DNA from: JABDJZ01 sp047619685
GTDB taxonomy: Bacteria > Bacteroidota > Rhodothermia > Rhodothermales > UBA10348
Direction of reading: 5' to 3'
DNA: 16,689 nucleotides
Assembly: GCA_047619685.1 (NCBI GenBank)
Contig: JBLHLC010000062.1
Coordinates: 1-16,689 of the forward strand
In this document: positions 1 through 8,160 of the stretch, in pieces
Layout of the letters: every line of letters starts with the position of its first letter
Position numbering within the stretch: position 1 is the first letter of the stretch
Notes under the pieces: model-generated
The model's input: the letters and a program-made list of their open reading frames with translations, nothing else
The model's database searches: none
Told to the model about the DNA's origin: nothing
Translations under genes and position numbers: made by a program

Positions 1-93
1 GGGCCGAGGCTTGAGGGAGCGGGCCGGGGCTTGAGGGAGCGGGCCGGGGCTTGAGGGAGCGGGCCGGGGCTTGAGGGAGCGGGCCGGGGCTTG
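1..93. repeat. 20-bp tandem repeat array (minisatellite), cut by the left edge
   Basis: Four full units and one partial unit (81-93) of a 20-bp GC-rich sequence, GGGCCGGGGCTTGAGGGAGC. Unit 1 differs at one base (A for G at position 7); units 2-4 are identical. There are no spacers, so this is not a CRISPR. The unit length is not a multiple of 3 and no credible reading frame crosses it, so it is non-coding. The array continues beyond the left edge, so its true copy number is unknown. Near-identity of the copies points to recent slippage or gene conversion. Confidence 0.95.
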
Positions 94-104
94 TTCTCTC
101 AAGC
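69..104. other. Imperfect inverted repeat closing the 20-bp array
   Basis: The second half of repeat unit 4 (GCTTGAGGGAGC, 69-80) faces an inverted near-copy at 93-104 (GTTCTCTCAAGC) across a 12-nt spacer. The DNA arms differ at two positions. In a plus-strand RNA both differences become G-U pairs, giving a continuous 12-bp stem. No T tract follows, so it is not a canonical terminator. Function unknown. Confidence 0.5.
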
Positions 105-329
105 AGACGTGAGGACATCGCCCCAGCCTGAAGGTGGACATAAGCGGACGCTCGATGCGCCGGAGTGGAATAAGGGATCCCAATTCCGCTAAATCCCCCG
201 AATTGACCGCACGGAAGTCGACCACGGGCGGCAATTCCACTTTCGCACCCCTGTTGAGGGTCACGGAAGTAGAATTGGGAGAACGTATTCTACTTAGGCC
301 AACGCTTGCGTGCCAAACAGAACAGGCTT
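105..329. other. Gene-free stretch with several short inverted repeats
   Basis: Together with the array this makes the only gene-free stretch over 300 bases. It contains a GGGATCCC palindrome flanked by GTGGAAT-type and AATTCCGC/AATTCCAC-type arms (about 165-245), and a perfect 9-bp inverted repeat at 267-295. A possible 78-codon frame (134-370) has only a GTG start, no ribosome binding site and unconvincing composition, so it is not called. No tRNA or known RNA family was recognised. Confidence 0.5.
267..295 (-). terminator. Candidate terminator of the outer-membrane protein gene
   Basis: A perfect 9-bp inverted repeat (AAGTAGAAT / ATTCTACTT) with an 11-nt loop, starting about 35 nt downstream of the minus-strand stop at 330. 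The stem is AT-rich and only a short TT follows on the minus strand, so it is a weak intrinsic terminator at best. Position after the gene is the main support. Confidence 0.4.
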
Positions 330-3300
330 CTAGAACAGGGCACTCATCTGAACGCGGCCCGTGTGGATGACCCGCCCGCTTGACGGCGCGCGGCCATCGT
401 AGGCCATCGTTGCCCGGAGACTGCTGGACAGCGTCCACTGCACGGAGGCGCCCCAAAGTGTTGATCGGCCGGGTCCACGGCCGTCGGTCAGTTCAAACTC
501 GGCGAGTCCCGTCGCGGAAGCTCCCGTGAGTTTGACATTCGCCAACTCGAACCTGCCGAGCAGGTCGGCCTTCCCCGCCCGGCTCCACCGCACGGAAAGC
601 GGAACTCGAACGAGTTCCGCTTTCCTGGAGACAAGCTTGTCGGACTTCAGCGCGGCGTCCACAGCCAGGCTCACGGTGGCTTTGCCCACCGCGAGCCGGG
701 CTGTGGGCACCGCGCGGCGCGTTTGGAGGTCGTAGCGGCGAGAGGCGAAACGGTCCGAATTGGTTTCGTCTCTGGCGAAAGCAATTCGGAGCGAGGCGTC
801 GAAACGGGCCGAGGCGCGGTATCCGAACGTTATTTCGGACAGGCGTGCTGCCCGGGTCTCCACGCCGGCGGCCAATTCGGTAAGGCTCCGATTGTCCTGA
901 AAAGAGCCCTCGATTCGCAGTCCCGTAGCCCTGCTGAACACTGACAGGTCCTGTCGAAATCGTATCCGACCGGAAGTAGTCAGGCCGGGGACCCGAAAAT
1001 TGGCCAGTTTCAGCAGGTAGACATCCCCCCGCTTGTTGGTCCTGGACCGCTCTTCAACATCGAAAAGCGTCTGGCCGCTCCAGCGAAGCGCGCCTTCGGT
1101 CTCCGGGCGGAATCGGGCCACCGCCCGCGCCCTGACCGAGTTGACGGAGGCCAGCGAGTCCGAAGGCAGGTAGGTGCGAACGTAGGTCCCTTCGTTTGCT
1201 GTGGTCTCGGGGATCAACTCATCGACCTGCACGGCATCGTCTCCGTTTGTGTCCACCCAGACGTACGCGCCCAACTCGGGGCCCGTCCGCAGGTAGATTT
1301 CCTGGAGCACGGGCGTCCGTTCTGTGCGCGCGTCGTAGAGCCAGTCAAACTGGAAAGGTCCACGCCGGGCAGCCCCCGACGTAGTGAGCAGGAGCGCGCG
1401 TGTGTCCGCCCCGGCCTGGTCCGAGAAACCCTCCTTGACCCTCCGTGCGCGCCAGGCCACTTCCAGATCGGCCCGGAGGCCGCTGTCGCGTTCTGTTTGA
1501 GCAGATCCACTAACCGTCCATGACTCGGCCGCAGCATGCAACGCTTGGTTCCTGGGAAGCGACTCCGTCCGCCTCTCAACCTGGCCCGAGACCGAACTCT
1601 GGCCGCTCACAAGGGACAGACCAGGGCGGAGTTCCAGAAACTGGGCCGATCCCAACCGAAGCGAGTCCAGACGCCAGTCCAATCTCTTCTCCGATTCGAG
1701 TTCGGTGAACCAGCGGAGCCGTCCGCCGGGTTCGGCAACGCGGACGAAATGACGGCGCCAGGAGCCGTCCGCGTCAATCGCCAGGTTTGAGGACTCGACA
1801 CCCGTAAAGGCGTACGAAACACGTGGAAGCCCGGACAGCCGCGCCTCGGCCGTCCCCCGGAACCGGTTGGCCTCGAATACTCCCGGCATGGAGAGGGACG
1901 CCGCGTCGGCCGTCGCCCCGCTGGAGTCGGCCACCGTCCAGGCCAGCGTGAACTGGCTCTGTCGCTCGAATTCAGCCCCCGAGACCGTACCCGTCGGGTT
2001 GAGCGCGATGCCGCTCAGATTCCATTCCCGAGCAAACTCGACGTCCCTGAACCGTTCAAACGTGCTGAAACTGGCAGAACTCCGCCTGAACTGTCCCTGC
2101 GCCGCGAGTCCACCAAAGCGTCCCAGCGAAACAGTATCCGACTGGGCAGTCAGCCAAAAGGCATTCCCCCCGTCATCCCCGGAGTCGCGTGCCGAGAGCC
2201 GGTTGAGATCGGTTATCGAACGCGCCCACTCACCCGTAATGCCGATCCCGCTGACCGGTCTCGCGGATGCCCGAAAGTCGATGACAGAGCGCAGCACGGG
2301 TCTGGGCAGCTGGCGTACCGCCTGGTAGTCCCCCCGGCCAGGCCCGCGATAGACATAGGCGATTGTATTGATGGAGGCCGCATCCCGATCGTAACTACCG
2401 AGTCCCGCTCCGACTCGGGAAAACTGGACCCGGTAGACCGGGGTGCCGGCCAGCGGTCTGGCCGAGACCGCCACGAAAACACTGTCGCCTGCGATCACCT
2501 CAAGAACGTACTGCGCGTAGCGGGCCTCCGGGTCGTACACCACGGACTGGGCGCCGCTTCGGGCGGCGCCGGCATCGCCGCTTTGCGAGAGGAGCAGCGA
2601 ATCCGAGGCAGTCAGCCCGAATTCAGACAGGAACTCTCCCGTGTCTGCCTCCCGGATCACCGTCCCGCCCACGCGCAGACGTTCCGCCCCGCGGGCGTCC
2701 GTGAGGAGCGTGGCCTCGAACTCGGAGGCGACCAGCGTTCGGGTGAACTGATTGGTGGAGTATTGAAACTCGGCGGAAATGCGCCTGTCGGAAGTAACCA
2801 GCGTTCTGGCGGTAAAGCTGATCTCCCCCACAGAATAGTCTATCACGTAGTCCCCGGATTCGCCCCTTGCGAGGAGGCGCCCATCGACATAGATCTTTTC
2901 CGATCCGGGCAAAACAAGAATGAACCGCTCCCCCGCCGCACCCTCCAGCCGGTACGGCCCCTGTACCCCATCGATCGGAACGATGGACTGGCTCTGAAAC
3001 TGACCCCGAGACGTGGCTCCGGTTGCCTTTACGGAGACCCGCCCGTCTCGCCTGGTCTCAAGCATCACGCCCTGGAGCTTCCTGTCCAGCGAAGCAAACC
3101 TTGACGCGGACAGACGTGCATCGAAGTCTCCCAGCAATACCCGTCCCGGCTGGGCGGTCAACTCAATAAAGACACGGTCAAACTCGCTCAGTCTTTGGGT
3201 GGTACCGTCGGGCCGGATGGGTGAATCAGCGTCGGAAAGGGACGCGCGTATCTCAACACCGGGGGCCAGTTCACCGTCAAGCTCCAGTCGAAGCCCCGAT

Positions 3301-3830
3301 TCGACCGCCACGTCGCGATTCGAGCCCGCGATAACACCGCGGGAGATCGAGCCGCTGCTCCGTAGCCCGTCGGCCGAAGGTGAGGATGCCGCGGGCGGCC
3401 GATCTGGTCGGGCAGAACGTCCCGGTCTTCCGACGGCCTCGTCCAAAGGAACCCGCTCCAACCTGTACTCGGTCTTGATGCCTATCGGAAGCGCGCGATA
3501 AGACACGATCACCCGTCTCCCCGGAGTGGCATCTGGCTGCTGGGGATGAAGCACGCCTCGAGCCGCGTCCAGGCGAGCAACGAAAACACGCCCCTCGGGC
3601 AACGAACGAAGGGTCACGGTGCCTCGAATGACGAATGGCCTCACGGATAGCGTCCCGTCGGCGGCCACCCTCACGGTGTCGGTATAGGCCATACCGAGGC
3701 GTTCAAGATCCTGCGCGCTCGCAGTCAGGGCCAGCCCCCAGGTGGCAACCAACACCCACGCGAACACTTCCCGGCAAACTCTCCTGGACTTGCGAGAGCC
3801 GTTTGCACGTGCGGATTTTCCTGGCCCCAA
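330..3830 (-). CDS. Large SprA-like outer-membrane beta-barrel family protein (unnamed)
   Basis: 1166 aa. Residues 1-39 form a signal peptide: basic n-region (RKSRR), hydrophobic AWVLVATWGLAL, and an ASA cleavage site before Gln40. Residues ~159-370 carry a block I recognise from memory in large Bacteroidota surface proteins including SprA: a SISRGV motif (160-165), an L-x-G-E-L strand, 'ASLSDADSPIRPDGTTQRL', a GPYRL / IYVDGRLLARG / GDYVIDY series and alternating beta strands. Two further G-x-G-x-Y motifs appear, one followed by an EF-hand-like loop (D860-x-N-x-D to E871). The protein ends in Phe, as do beta-barrels folded by BAM. Outer-membrane location is inferred. Start is TTG with AAAGGGAG three bases upstream; no in-frame ATG lies upstream and later starts would truncate the signal peptide. 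It is not necessarily SprA itself, which is usually about twice as long. Role unknown: surface assembly, secretion or adhesion are possible. Confidence 0.8.
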   Translation of the reverse strand: MGPGKSARANGSRKSRRVCREVFAWVLVATWGLALTASAQDLERLGMAYTDTVRVAADGTLSVRPFVIRGTVTLRSLPEGRVFVARLDAARGVLHPQQPDATPGRRVIVSYRALPIGIKTEYRLERVPLDEAVGRPGRSARPDRPPAASSPSADGLRSSGSISRGVIAGSNRDVAVESGLRLELDGELAPGVEIRASLSDADSPIRPDGTTQRLSEFDRVFIELTAQPGRVLLGDFDARLSASRFASLDRKLQGVMLETRRDGRVSVKATGATSRGQFQSQSIVPIDGVQGPYRLEGAAGERFILVLPGSEKIYVDGRLLARGESGDYVIDYSVGEISFTARTLVTSDRRISAEFQYSTNQFTRTLVASEFEATLLTDARGAERLRVGGTVIREADTGEFLSEFGLTASDSLLLSQSGDAGAARSGAQSVVYDPEARYAQYVLEVIAGDSVFVAVSARPLAGTPVYRVQFSRVGAGLGSYDRDAASINTIAYVYRGPGRGDYQAVRQLPRPVLRSVIDFRASARPVSGIGITGEWARSITDLNRLSARDSGDDGGNAFWLTAQSDTVSLGRFGGLAAQGQFRRSSASFSTFERFRDVEFAREWNLSGIALNPTGTVSGAEFERQSQFTLAWTVADSSGATADAASLSMPGVFEANRFRGTAEARLSGLPRVSYAFTGVESSNLAIDADGSWRRHFVRVAEPGGRLRWFTELESEKRLDWRLDSLRLGSAQFLELRPGLSLVSGQSSVSGQVERRTESLPRNQALHAAAESWTVSGSAQTERDSGLRADLEVAWRARRVKEGFSDQAGADTRALLLTTSGAARRGPFQFDWLYDARTERTPVLQEIYLRTGPELGAYVWVDTNGDDAVQVDELIPETTANEGTYVRTYLPSDSLASVNSVRARAVARFRPETEGALRWSGQTLFDVEERSRTNKRGDVYLLKLANFRVPGLTTSGRIRFRQDLSVFSRATGLRIEGSFQDNRSLTELAAGVETRAARLSEITFGYRASARFDASLRIAFARDETNSDRFASRRYDLQTRRAVPTARLAVGKATVSLAVDAALKSDKLVSRKAELVRVPLSVRWSRAGKADLLGRFELANVKLTGASATGLAEFELTDGRGPGRSTLWGASVQWTLSSSLRATMAYDGRAPSSGRVIHTGRVQMSALF

Positions 3831-3833
3831 GAT

Positions 3834-3841
3834 CTCCCTTT
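3834..3841 (-). promoter_or_regulatory. Ribosome binding site deciding the TTG start of the outer-membrane protein gene
   Basis: AAAGGGAG on the minus strand, 3 nt before the TTG codon at 3830-3828. The spacing is short, but this is the only purine-rich site near the beginning of the signal peptide. Confidence 0.45.
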
Positions 3842-3952
3842 CGATGCGGTTGGGATCGATACCGCGGGGTAGTCGGTGAGTTTCGACGTCCCTGAGTATT
3901 GCCGCACGGGGAGGAGAGGCCTAGTTTCTGGCCGACCATCTCAGACGGGTAT

Positions 3953-5338
3953 ATGACGACATTGAACGCTCCCCTGCGCGTAGCGATTATCGGGGCGGGC
4001 CCCGCAGGTTTTTACGCTGCCGAACACATCCTGCGGCAATCAGAGAACGCCTCCGTCCACTTGTTTGACCGGCTTCCCACGCCGTTCGGGCTGGTGAGAG
4101 CCGGGGTCGCCCCGGACCACGCGAAGATCAAAAACGTCACCCGGATCTACGACAAGACTGCGGCGCGTGAAGGATTCCGATTCTTCGGCAATGTGGAATA
4201 CGGCCGGAACCTGTCCCTTGCGGACCTGAAGCGGCACTACCACGCCGTCATTTTCACGACGGGTGCGCAGATTGACCGCCGCCTTGGCATCGCTGGTGAA
4301 GACCTGCCGCGGAGCCACAGTGCCACTGAATTTGTGGCCTGGTACAATGGTCATCCCGACTATCGGGACCTGGATTTCGACCTGACTCAGAAGGCCGCCG
4401 TCATCGTGGGCGTTGGGAATGTGGCAGTAGACGTGGCCCGCATCCTGTGCCGCACCCACGAGGAACTGGCCAAAACAGACATCGCGGACTATGCCCTGGA
4501 GGCACTCCGCCAGAGTGCGGTAGAAGATGTCTACGTTCTGGGGCGGCGCGGACCGTCTCAGGCCGCCTTCACCAATCCAGAGGCCAAGGAACTGGGAGAA
4601 CTTGAGGCCGCGGATCTCTTGATTGACCCGTCAGAGGCCGAGCCTGATGCGATTTCGGCGGCCGAAGTCGAGGCGAACCCCAATCGGGAGACGACCCGGA
4701 AAATCGAGATGATCGGCGAGTATGCGGGTCGCGAAGTGACCGGCAAGCCCAAGCGATTGCATCTCCGGTTTCTTGTGTCCCCTACCGCGATCGTCCCTGC
4801 CGCAGATGGCGGCGTAGGCGGGGTGGACGTGGTGAGTAACGAGCTCTACTTGACGGATCGTGGGACCGCTCGGCCCAGAGCCACCGACCGAACGGAGCAC
4901 ATCAGCACCGGACTCGTGTTCCGTAGCGTCGGCTATCGGGGCATCGCGCTTCCGGACGTGCCCTTCCGCGAGGACTGGGGGGTTATCCGCAACGAGGAGG
5001 GCAGAATTCAAGACGAGTCCGGCAAGACCATGGCCGGACTCTACACGGCAGGATGGATCAAGCGTGGCCCGTCGGGAGTGATTGGCACCAACAAGGCCTG
5101 CGCCGTCGCCACGGGTAACCTGCTCCTGGAGGACGCCGCCGCCGGGAAGCTCCCCGAGCCTGAAAGCGCCACATCGGAAGACGCGGCGGCCTTCGTGCGG
5201 CGATCCCAGCCGGGTATGTTCAGCTATGACGACTGGCGGCAGCTGGATGCTCTGGAAGTGGCCGCCGGCGAACCGGCCGGCCGCCCCAGAGTGAAGTACA
5301 CCAGCGTCGCTGAGATGGCGGCCGCCCTGGGCCGCTAG
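3953..5338 (+). CDS. fprA: Ferredoxin-NADP(+) reductase, FprA/adrenodoxin-reductase type
   Basis: 461 aa, close to the usual ~455 aa of FprA. An FAD-dependent flavoenzyme that moves electrons between NADPH and a ferredoxin in the cytoplasm. Seen: N-terminal FAD-binding GAGPAG (14-19) after a hydrophobic beta strand; the family motif PFGLVRAGVAPDH; a second dinucleotide site VGVGNVAVDVAR for NADP(H); ELxxLExAD and VLGRRGPSQAAF; and the C-terminal GWIKRGPSGVIGTNK motif that contacts the flavin in this family. The ATG at 3953 gives the normal N-terminus; a TTG at 3899 would add 18 unconserved residues. It has no operon partner: it diverges from the outer-membrane protein gene and converges on copZ 38 nt away. 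No ferredoxin gene is nearby, so the physiological partner is unknown. Family assignment is firm; the gene symbol is by family resemblance. Confidence 0.9.
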   Translation: MTTLNAPLRVAIIGAGPAGFYAAEHILRQSENASVHLFDRLPTPFGLVRAGVAPDHAKIKNVTRIYDKTAAREGFRFFGNVEYGRNLSLADLKRHYHAVIFTTGAQIDRRLGIAGEDLPRSHSATEFVAWYNGHPDYRDLDFDLTQKAAVIVGVGNVAVDVARILCRTHEELAKTDIADYALEALRQSAVEDVYVLGRRGPSQAAFTNPEAKELGELEAADLLIDPSEAEPDAISAAEVEANPNRETTRKIEMIGEYAGREVTGKPKRLHLRFLVSPTAIVPAADGGVGGVDVVSNELYLTDRGTARPRATDRTEHISTGLVFRSVGYRGIALPDVPFREDWGVIRNEEGRIQDESGKTMAGLYTAGWIKRGPSGVIGTNKACAVATGNLLLEDAAAGKLPEPESATSEDAAAFVRRSQPGMFSYDDWRQLDALEVAAGEPAGRPRVKYTSVAEMAAALGR

Positions 5339-5376
5339 GCCGCCGCACTACCGGGCCTGCCGCTGCGCTTGCCGCG

Positions 5377-5577
5377 CTACCGGACGGCGACGACCGTGTA
5401 TCCATCGTCTTCGATCGCTGCCTTGGCGCGCTCCAGCGCGTCATCGGTGCCCTCCACGTGGGCCGTTCCGATCTCGACGCCCTCGACGGTCAGATCATCC
5501 ACGGATGCCAGCGCCTCCTTGACTGCATGGACGCAGTGTTGACAACTCATCCCTTCTATGATCAATTGGTGTTTCAT
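5377..5577 (-). CDS. copZ: Copper chaperone CopZ (HMA domain protein)
   Basis: 66 aa, a single heavy-metal-associated domain. The motif GMSCQHC gives Cys12 and Cys15, the pair that binds Cu(I) in this family, within a beta-alpha-beta-beta-alpha-beta size. It would carry Cu(I) in the cytoplasm to the ATPase encoded just upstream. Its ATG overlaps the copA stop as ATGA (5577-5574), so the two are translationally coupled. The gene stops 38 nt from the convergent fprA stop; that gap is GC-rich and shows no hairpin with a T tract. Assignment as copper rather than another soft metal rests on its partner being a CPC-type Cu(I) ATPase. Confidence 0.9.
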   Translation of the reverse strand: MKHQLIIEGMSCQHCVHAVKEALASVDDLTVEGVEIGTAHVEGTDDALERAKAAIEDDGYTVVAVR

Positions 5578-7976
5578 GTGTTATTGGAGTCCAGCGCGCC
5601 CGATGAAGTTCGGGACAAACGCAGGCTGTTGCTGATGACCGAAACGCTTGACATGGCCATGGCTGCCGAGGCAATCATGGGGTTGAGCAAGATCCCGAAG
5701 GCCGGATAGAAGACTCCGGCAGCAAGCGGAATACAAATAATATTGTAGACGAAGGCAAAGAACAGGTTCTGCCGGATGATCCTCATGGCGCGCTTGGAGA
5801 GTCGAACTGCCCAGGGGACCATGGTCGGATCGTCGCGCAGGAAGGTGACGTCGCTGGCCTCTATGGCGATTCCACTACCGCCGCCGACGGCAAAACCCAC
5901 GTCTGCGTGCGCAAGGGCCGGGGCGTCATTAATGCCATCGCCGAACATTCCGACCCGCCTCCCCTGGGCCTGGAGCCCGGTAAGGAAGCTGGCCTTGCCC
6001 TCCGGACGCGCCCCTGAGTGCCACGTCTCGATGCCCAGACTACGGGCAACCTTTGCTACGGGAGCCTCGGCATCTCCCGAGACGACCATGGGCGTAATGC
6101 CCAATTCCCGGAGGCCGGCCACAGCCGCTCTGGCTTCTGGTCGAAGCGTGTCCTCCAACCAGAGCGTTCCGGCAAAGGCTTCATCGACAACCAGATGGAC
6201 CGCCGTGCGAGACTCATCCGGGTTGACGGGCGAAGGAAAGCCCTTCAGTTCGAGGTAGTCGGAGTTTCCCAGAACCACAGACCTCCCTCCCACCTGCGCC
6301 GTCAGGCCGAGCCCGGTCTCTGTCTCGAAGGCGTCCGGTGATTCCCACGCAATCCCGCGATCGGTGGCTGCTTGCAGGACGGCCTTGGCCAGCGGATGCT
6401 CCGAGAAGGACTCTGCCGAAGCTGCCAGTGCCAGAAGCGTGGTCTCGTCGAAAGGTGCGTGGGCATCAAGGCCCGTCACCCGTGGCCGACCCGATGTCAG
6501 CGTGCCGGTCTTGTCCAGAACCATGGTGTCCAACAATCCCGCCGTCTCAACGGCCGACGCGGCCCTGAAAAGAACGCCGGCACGCGCGGCACGTCCCGTC
6601 GCGGCCACTATAGCCGTAGGCGTAGCCAGCCCAAGGGCGCATGGACAGGCAATGATCAACACCGTCACAAAACGCAGGAGCGCGTGATTTAGTCTAGGTT
6701 CAGGCCCGACGAACCACCAGACCAGCCCGGTTACGACCGCGATCAGGATGACGGATGGGACAAAAATGGCTGCGATTTTGTCCGCGAGGGCCTGAATGGG
6801 CGCCTTGGAACCCTGGGCACGCCGCACCATTTCGACAATCTGCTGGAGGAGCGTATCGCGGCCCAACCTTCCGACCACACACCGCAGTGCACCTGTGGTG
6901 TTAACCGTCCCTGCGACGACCCTGTCTCCGGTCGTTTTGGCCACGGGCACCGGTTCGCCAGTGATCATGCTTTCATCTACGCTAGACCTGCCGCCGCGAA
7001 CGGCCCCATCCACCGGGATCCTCTCGCCCGGTTTTACGAGGACAACGTCGCCCAGACGCAACCGGGAGATGGGGACAGCAACCTCCTCTCCGCCTCGAAT
7101 AACGGTGGCCTCCTGCGGCTGAAGTTCAATCAGCGCACGAATGGCGGCGCCCGTCTTGCCCTTCGCGCCTTCCTCCAGCCAGCGGCCAAACAGAATCAGC
7201 GTCACAATGACCGCGGCGGCTTCAAAATAGAGCCCCTCTTGTCCGGCCACGGAGAAGAACTGCGGGGCCAGTACGACGGCCGCGCTGTATCCATAGGCGG
7301 CGCCAACACCCATGGCCACCAGGGTGTTCATGTCGGCAGCACCATGCCTGGCTGCCTTCCACGCCAAGACAAAAAACTCGCTTCCGCACCACCACACCAC
7401 AGGGGTAGTCAGCGCGAACAGTAGCCACGCAAGGCCGGAAAACTCGAACCCGCCCATGCTCAGAACGAATACGGGGGCAGTGAGGATGGCCGCCACAATC
7501 ATTCTTCGCCTCAGGCGCGAGGCGCGCGATTGCGTTTCGTCCTGCTTGGTGCCCACACTTGCCAGTCCGACATCGAGCCCCAGCGCAGCTTCCAGTTGGC
7601 CAGGGTCGGTGAGGAATGCGAAATAGCTGATGCTAACCAGAAAGTGGCCCGCCTCCCGGTCGACATGTCCACCTTGCACACCGGCGACACGCACTGCCCT
7701 TGCCAAGGCCTCTTCGGCCTCAGCTTCAGAGTCGCGAATCGTCTGGGCTTCGTCCATTCGCACGCCATAACCGGCCTTGTCAACCGTCTGGACCACATCG
7801 AGGGCGTCAAGGTCGGCACCGGATAACGTGACTCTAGCCTCTTCGGTGGCGTAGTTGACCACCGCACTCTCCACACCCTCCAGACGTCCCAGCCGTCGCT
7901 CGATCCGGGTGGCACACGCAGCGCAGGTCATGCCCTCAATGGGGAGCATTATCTCCCGAGAGATATCAGTTTCCAT
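5574..7976 (-). CDS. copA: Cu(I)-exporting P1B-type ATPase CopA
   Basis: 800 aa inner-membrane pump that exports Cu(I) using ATP. Seen in order: N-terminal HMA domain with GMTCAAC (Cys18, Cys21); a ~65-residue segment without CxxC (about 85-145); paired membrane helices 160-205 and 215-265; the TGEPVPV actuator motif (339-345); the intramembrane CPC (444-446); the phosphorylated Asp488 in DKTGTLTSG; the SEHPLA motif (525-530, His527-Pro528) of the P1B nucleotide domain; GDGINDAP (679-686); and a last helix with N-P and M-x-x-S-S residues typical of Cu(I) pumps. The ATG at 7976 has GGAG seven bases upstream. It is first in a copA-copZ pair and diverges from the LacI regulator 184 nt away. No CueR or CsoR gene is in the window and no clear operator of either type was found, so regulation is unknown. 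Confidence 0.95.
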   Translation of the reverse strand: METDISREIMLPIEGMTCAACATRIERRLGRLEGVESAVVNYATEEARVTLSGADLDALDVVQTVDKAGYGVRMDEAQTIRDSEAEAEEALARAVRVAGVQGGHVDREAGHFLVSISYFAFLTDPGQLEAALGLDVGLASVGTKQDETQSRASRLRRRMIVAAILTAPVFVLSMGGFEFSGLAWLLFALTTPVVWWCGSEFFVLAWKAARHGAADMNTLVAMGVGAAYGYSAAVVLAPQFFSVAGQEGLYFEAAAVIVTLILFGRWLEEGAKGKTGAAIRALIELQPQEATVIRGGEEVAVPISRLRLGDVVLVKPGERIPVDGAVRGGRSSVDESMITGEPVPVAKTTGDRVVAGTVNTTGALRCVVGRLGRDTLLQQIVEMVRRAQGSKAPIQALADKIAAIFVPSVILIAVVTGLVWWFVGPEPRLNHALLRFVTVLIIACPCALGLATPTAIVAATGRAARAGVLFRAASAVETAGLLDTMVLDKTGTLTSGRPRVTGLDAHAPFDETTLLALAASAESFSEHPLAKAVLQAATDRGIAWESPDAFETETGLGLTAQVGGRSVVLGNSDYLELKGFPSPVNPDESRTAVHLVVDEAFAGTLWLEDTLRPEARAAVAGLRELGITPMVVSGDAEAPVAKVARSLGIETWHSGARPEGKASFLTGLQAQGRRVGMFGDGINDAPALAHADVGFAVGGGSGIAIEASDVTFLRDDPTMVPWAVRLSKRAMRIIRQNLFFAFVYNIICIPLAAGVFYPAFGILLNPMIASAAMAMSSVSVISNSLRLSRTSSGALDSNNT

Positions 7977-7983
7977 GGTACAG

Positions 7984-7987
7984 CTCC
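7984..7987 (-). promoter_or_regulatory. Ribosome binding site of copA
   Basis: GGAG on the minus strand, 7 nt before the ATG at 7976. It favours this start over the in-frame ATG nine codons later, just before the HMA domain. Confidence 0.6.
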
Positions 7988-8103
7988 GGCAACGTGGCTC
8001 TCCAACAGTGGAGCGGTGTACGATGGTCCGGGAGTTCGGATCGCCAACACGAAAGGTTCACAAAATGCCTTCCCAGTGAGTATCATCAGTCTCTCGGAAA
8101 GGG

Positions 8104-8133
8104 TTGCCACCGTTAACAGAGGCCGGATTTAAT
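8104..8133 (+). promoter_or_regulatory. Candidate promoter of the lacI-type gene and purC
   Basis: TTGCCA (8104-8109) and TTTAAT (8128-8133) separated by 18 nt, ending 27 nt before the ATG at 8161. This fits a sigma70-like layout, but Bacteroidota-type promoters differ from that consensus, so the call is tentative. Confidence 0.25.
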
Positions 8134-8160
8134 GGACCCGATTCTTTAGATTAGGCGATT

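Noticed and set aside
1..100. CRISPR array
   Set aside because: The 20-bp units are head-to-tail with no spacers.
134..370. 78-codon open frame in the left gene-free region
   Set aside because: GTG start, no ribosome binding site, Arg/Ser/Thr-rich translation with no recognisable motif, and it runs into the end of the outer-membrane protein gene on the other strand.
1867..2328. 153-codon plus-strand frame inside the outer-membrane protein gene
   Set aside because: Antisense shadow with no start signal and no recognisable domain.
3846..3865. Operator-like interrupted palindrome GCGGT-N10-ACCGC in the divergent promoter gap
   Set aside because: Only 5-bp arms in GC-rich DNA; expected by chance and no regulator can be linked to it.
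5339..5376. Terminator between the convergent fprA and copZ genes
   Set aside because: The 38-nt gap is GC-rich with a direct CTACCGG repeat nearby but no hairpin followed by a T tract on either strand.
7977..8160. Copper-responsive operator (CueR or CsoR type) between copA and the LacI-type gene
   Set aside because: No dyad of either known type was found. A CTCCA/TGGAG inverted repeat at 8000-8013 is short and lies close to the copA start, so it is not convincing.
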